Assembly: GCA_013330825.1 (NCBI GenBank) | Contig: DUHN01000021.1 | Location: forward strand, 1 to 13,209 | Direction of reading: 5' to 3' | Length of the DNA: 13,209 bases | Source: Candidatus Woesearchaeota archaeon | GTDB taxonomy: Archaea > Nanobdellota > Nanobdellia > Woesearchaeales > GW2011-AR4 | Part shown: positions 12,079-13,209 of the stretch, in pieces | How the letters are laid out: the number at the start of each line of letters is the position of its first letter | How positions within the stretch are numbered: the first letter of the stretch is position 1 | Made by a program: the position numbers and the translations under genes | The notes under the pieces: generated by a model | What the model was told of the DNA's origin: nothing | Database searches by the model: none | The model's input: only the letters and a program-made list of their open reading frames with translations

Positions 12079-12186
12079 TCATTGGAGAGTGGTTATAGAA
12101 AAGGAAGACGTTAAAAAGATGCCTTTCATGCTTCTTCCATGGTCCTCCAGAAAAACCAGATCACCGACACATATATCTGGGTGCAT
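12079..12186 (-). CDS. possible 35-aa small protein (doubtful)
   Basis: A minus-strand frame starting at ATG 12186 reads MHPDICVGDLVFLEDHGRSM, then KGIF..., ending in TGA at 12079. A (TA)7 tract about 40 bases upstream could act as TATA box, leaving a leader of about 14 bases. The frame is open further upstream, across the C8/G8 run. The composition is protein-like, but the length, absence of a family match and simple-sequence promoter make it weak. It would end 15 bases before the promoter of the Ada-like gene. Confidence 0.2.
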   Translation of the reverse strand: MHPDICVGDLVFLEDHGRSMKGIFLTSSFSITTLQ

Positions 12187-12447
12187 CCTGACCAGTACCC
12201 CCTGTGGGCCCGTCCTGATTATATATATATATACACCCCCCCCGTTGCCAAAGCTAAAAGAACTGCTCAATGTTGAAGAACGAAAATTCAGAGGGGGTTT
12301 CCCCCGTCCCTTCCCAATTCCGTGGTTTGTTTCGGCCAGGTGCCTGGTTTATGCGTGGACAGCCAGGCATTTATGGCCCGGCAGTTTTCAGTCAGTCCAA
12401 GGGCAGCGGGATATTTTCCTTAAGGCAAGAACCGCGCAAGATTGCCA
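12187..12447. other. gene-poor region with simple repeats and hairpins
   Basis: No gene I can support. It contains a perfect GGGGG-ttt-CCCCC hairpin (12293-12305) and an inverted repeat TGCCTGG/CCAGGCA with a 15-base loop (12341-12369). Open frames on the plus strand have no credible start signal or family character. It lies past the end of the lipoate ligase gene (minus strand) and may hold its 3' end or an unrecognised RNA. Confidence 0.4.
12220..12243. repeat. (TA)7 followed by C8 simple-sequence tract
   Basis: Seven TA units (12220-12233), then CA, then eight C (12236-12243). Both tracts are prone to slippage. They could double as a TATA box for either strand, but no firmly supported gene starts next to them. 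Confidence 0.8.
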
Positions 12448-13209
12448 TTACAGCCTCCCGCCCGGCAGCACCGAGCAGGCTCCCCGCTGCCTGGCCACCG
12501 CGCCGTTGGGCAGGGCAACGCTCCGGTACTTCATGAACTCGAGGTCATGCGCGCGCAGGCTTTCCTGAGGGGAGAGGAATCCGACCACGAATTCCTTGTC
12601 GGCCGTGAACCCCTCGCGCAGCGCCTTATAGACGTCTTCCTGCGATGCCTGGCTGTGCTCGCGGATGCCCGTCGCCTTGTCCTCGAACAGCTTCCTGTCG
12701 CTCCCGAACAGCTCGCCCAGCAGCCGGTGGTCGATCCCGTAATGGATGGTGCCGTGCTGCACGTACCAGCCGGAATCCAGCACCTTGGCGGCGTTGCCGG
12801 AAATCTTCTTCCCGTCAACGACCACGTCATTGCTGTGCTCCAGCTGGCCCCTGATGCCCAGCTTCTTCAATGCCACCAGGATGCTGTTGCAGATGGAGCG
12901 GTAGGCCGTGGTGATGCTGTAGTTGAACATCCTGATGGGAACGATGACGGCGTAGGTGAAGTCCGCCGTGCTGTGGTAGACGGCCCTCCCGCCGGTCATC
13001 CTCCTCACCAGCGCAACCGCATGGCGGGCGCACGCCTCGACGTTGATGTCCGCGAGCGACTGGTACGCCCCGAGCGAGATGGAGGGGCTTTCCCACTGGT
13101 AGAAGCGCATCGTGGGAGGGGCGTTGCCCAGGGCTGCCTGCTCCGCGATGGCCTGGTCGATGGCCATGTTCATGGCCGCGCCGTGCCTCTCCAGCTCGAT
13201 GAGGCGCCA
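12448..13209 (-). CDS. lplA: lipoate-protein ligase A-like protein (5' end beyond the window)
   Basis: At least 254 aa of the LplA/LipB/BPL catalytic domain, which attaches lipoate to lipoyl domains of 2-oxoacid dehydrogenases or glycine cleavage H protein. The frame is open to the right edge, reading WRLIELERHG upstream of MNMAIDQAIAEQ, a usual LplA start region, so the true start lies outside. Conserved blocks are QWESPSISLGAYQ, RRMTGGRAVYH (lipoate-binding loop) and the lysine motif DGKKISGNAAKV. A serine stands where LipM octanoyltransferases have cysteine (EHSNDV), favouring a ligase. There is no large C-terminal accessory domain, as in archaeal two-piece enzymes where LplB is a separate protein; LplB is not in the window. 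Confidence 0.88.
   Translation of the reverse strand, partial: WRLIELERHGAAMNMAIDQAIAEQAALGNAPPTMRFYQWESPSISLGAYQSLADINVEACARHAVALVRRMTGGRAVYHSTADFTYAVIVPIRMFNYSITTAYRSICNSILVALKKLGIRGQLEHSNDVVVDGKKISGNAAKVLDSGWYVQHGTIHYGIDHRLLGELFGSDRKLFEDKATGIREHSQASQEDVYKALREGFTADKEFVVGFLSPQESLRAHDLEFMKYRSVALPNGAVARQRGACSVLPGGRL

Noticed and set aside
12270..12536. Plus-strand frame of 88 aa starting MLKNENSEGV
   Set aside because: It has no ribosome binding site, its end is antisense to the lipoate ligase gene, and it lacks family character. A distant (TA)7 tract is the only support.
1..13209. CRISPR array, intact insertion sequence, toxin-antitoxin or restriction system
   Set aside because: No regularly spaced repeats, no intact transposase, and no recognisable defence or toxin protein in any frame I read.

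Overview
The window is a stretch of archaeal chromosome. The evidence is an archaeal 20S proteasome beta subunit, the KH/beta-CASP nuclease aCPSF1, an Alba chromatin protein, a tRNA-Arg with an intron at 37/38 bounded by a bulge-helix-bulge motif, pilin-like proteins with archaeal class III signal peptides, and TATA boxes about 25 bases upstream of start codons (leaderless mRNAs). The mix of short genes, cysteine-rich lipoprotein, pilin-like proteins, an Ada-like zinc domain on a membrane protein and a bacterial-type triosephosphate isomerase suggests a DPANN-type lineage. I cannot name the phylum from sequence alone. Coding DNA is fairly GC-rich with GC-rich third positions; several intergenic stretches are AT-rich.

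Layout. 1-147: possible decayed transposase tail on the minus strand and the psmB promoter. 151-789: proteasome beta. 790-1012: structured, then T-poor leader. 1013-3458: aCPSF1 and a coupled thioredoxin-fold protein. 3497-3812: a minus-strand gene with promoter and terminator but a frame break near its start. 3908-4247: six short hairpins in tandem, then an intron-containing tRNA-Arg(UCG) whose intron carries a copy of the hairpin nearest the tRNA. 4408-4698 (Alba, minus) and 4795-6009 (a 51-aa protein, a charged 119-aa protein and a DUF1461 membrane protein, plus) are divergent. 6077-6817: tpiA, whose stop overlaps that of a minus-strand envelope cluster (6814-9240) holding two pilin-like proteins with related C-terminal domains, a two-TM protein and a lipoprotein. 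9332-9856: possible GNAT-like protein. 9857-10157: AT-rich control region with operator-like inverted repeats ahead of a coiled-coil protein (10158-10439). 10521-12033: minus-strand HPF/RaiA-like protein, an unrecognised helical protein, and a four-TM protein with an Ada-like zinc domain. 12034-12447: mainly non-coding, with a (TA)7-C8 tract. 12448-13209: lipoate-protein ligase A-like gene running off the right edge.

The genes do not form one pathway. They fall into information processing and proteostasis (psmB, aCPSF1, Alba, tRNA, HPF-like), the cell surface (pilin and lipoprotein cluster, DUF1461, Ada-TM) and metabolism (tpiA, lplA). No CRISPR array, intact transposon or defence system is visible. 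The most unusual content is non-coding: the hairpin array with a sister hairpin inside the tRNA intron, a structured repeat of about 59 nt present twice, an operator-like promoter at 9991-10056, and a repeated CAA-N2-TTTA promoter signature.
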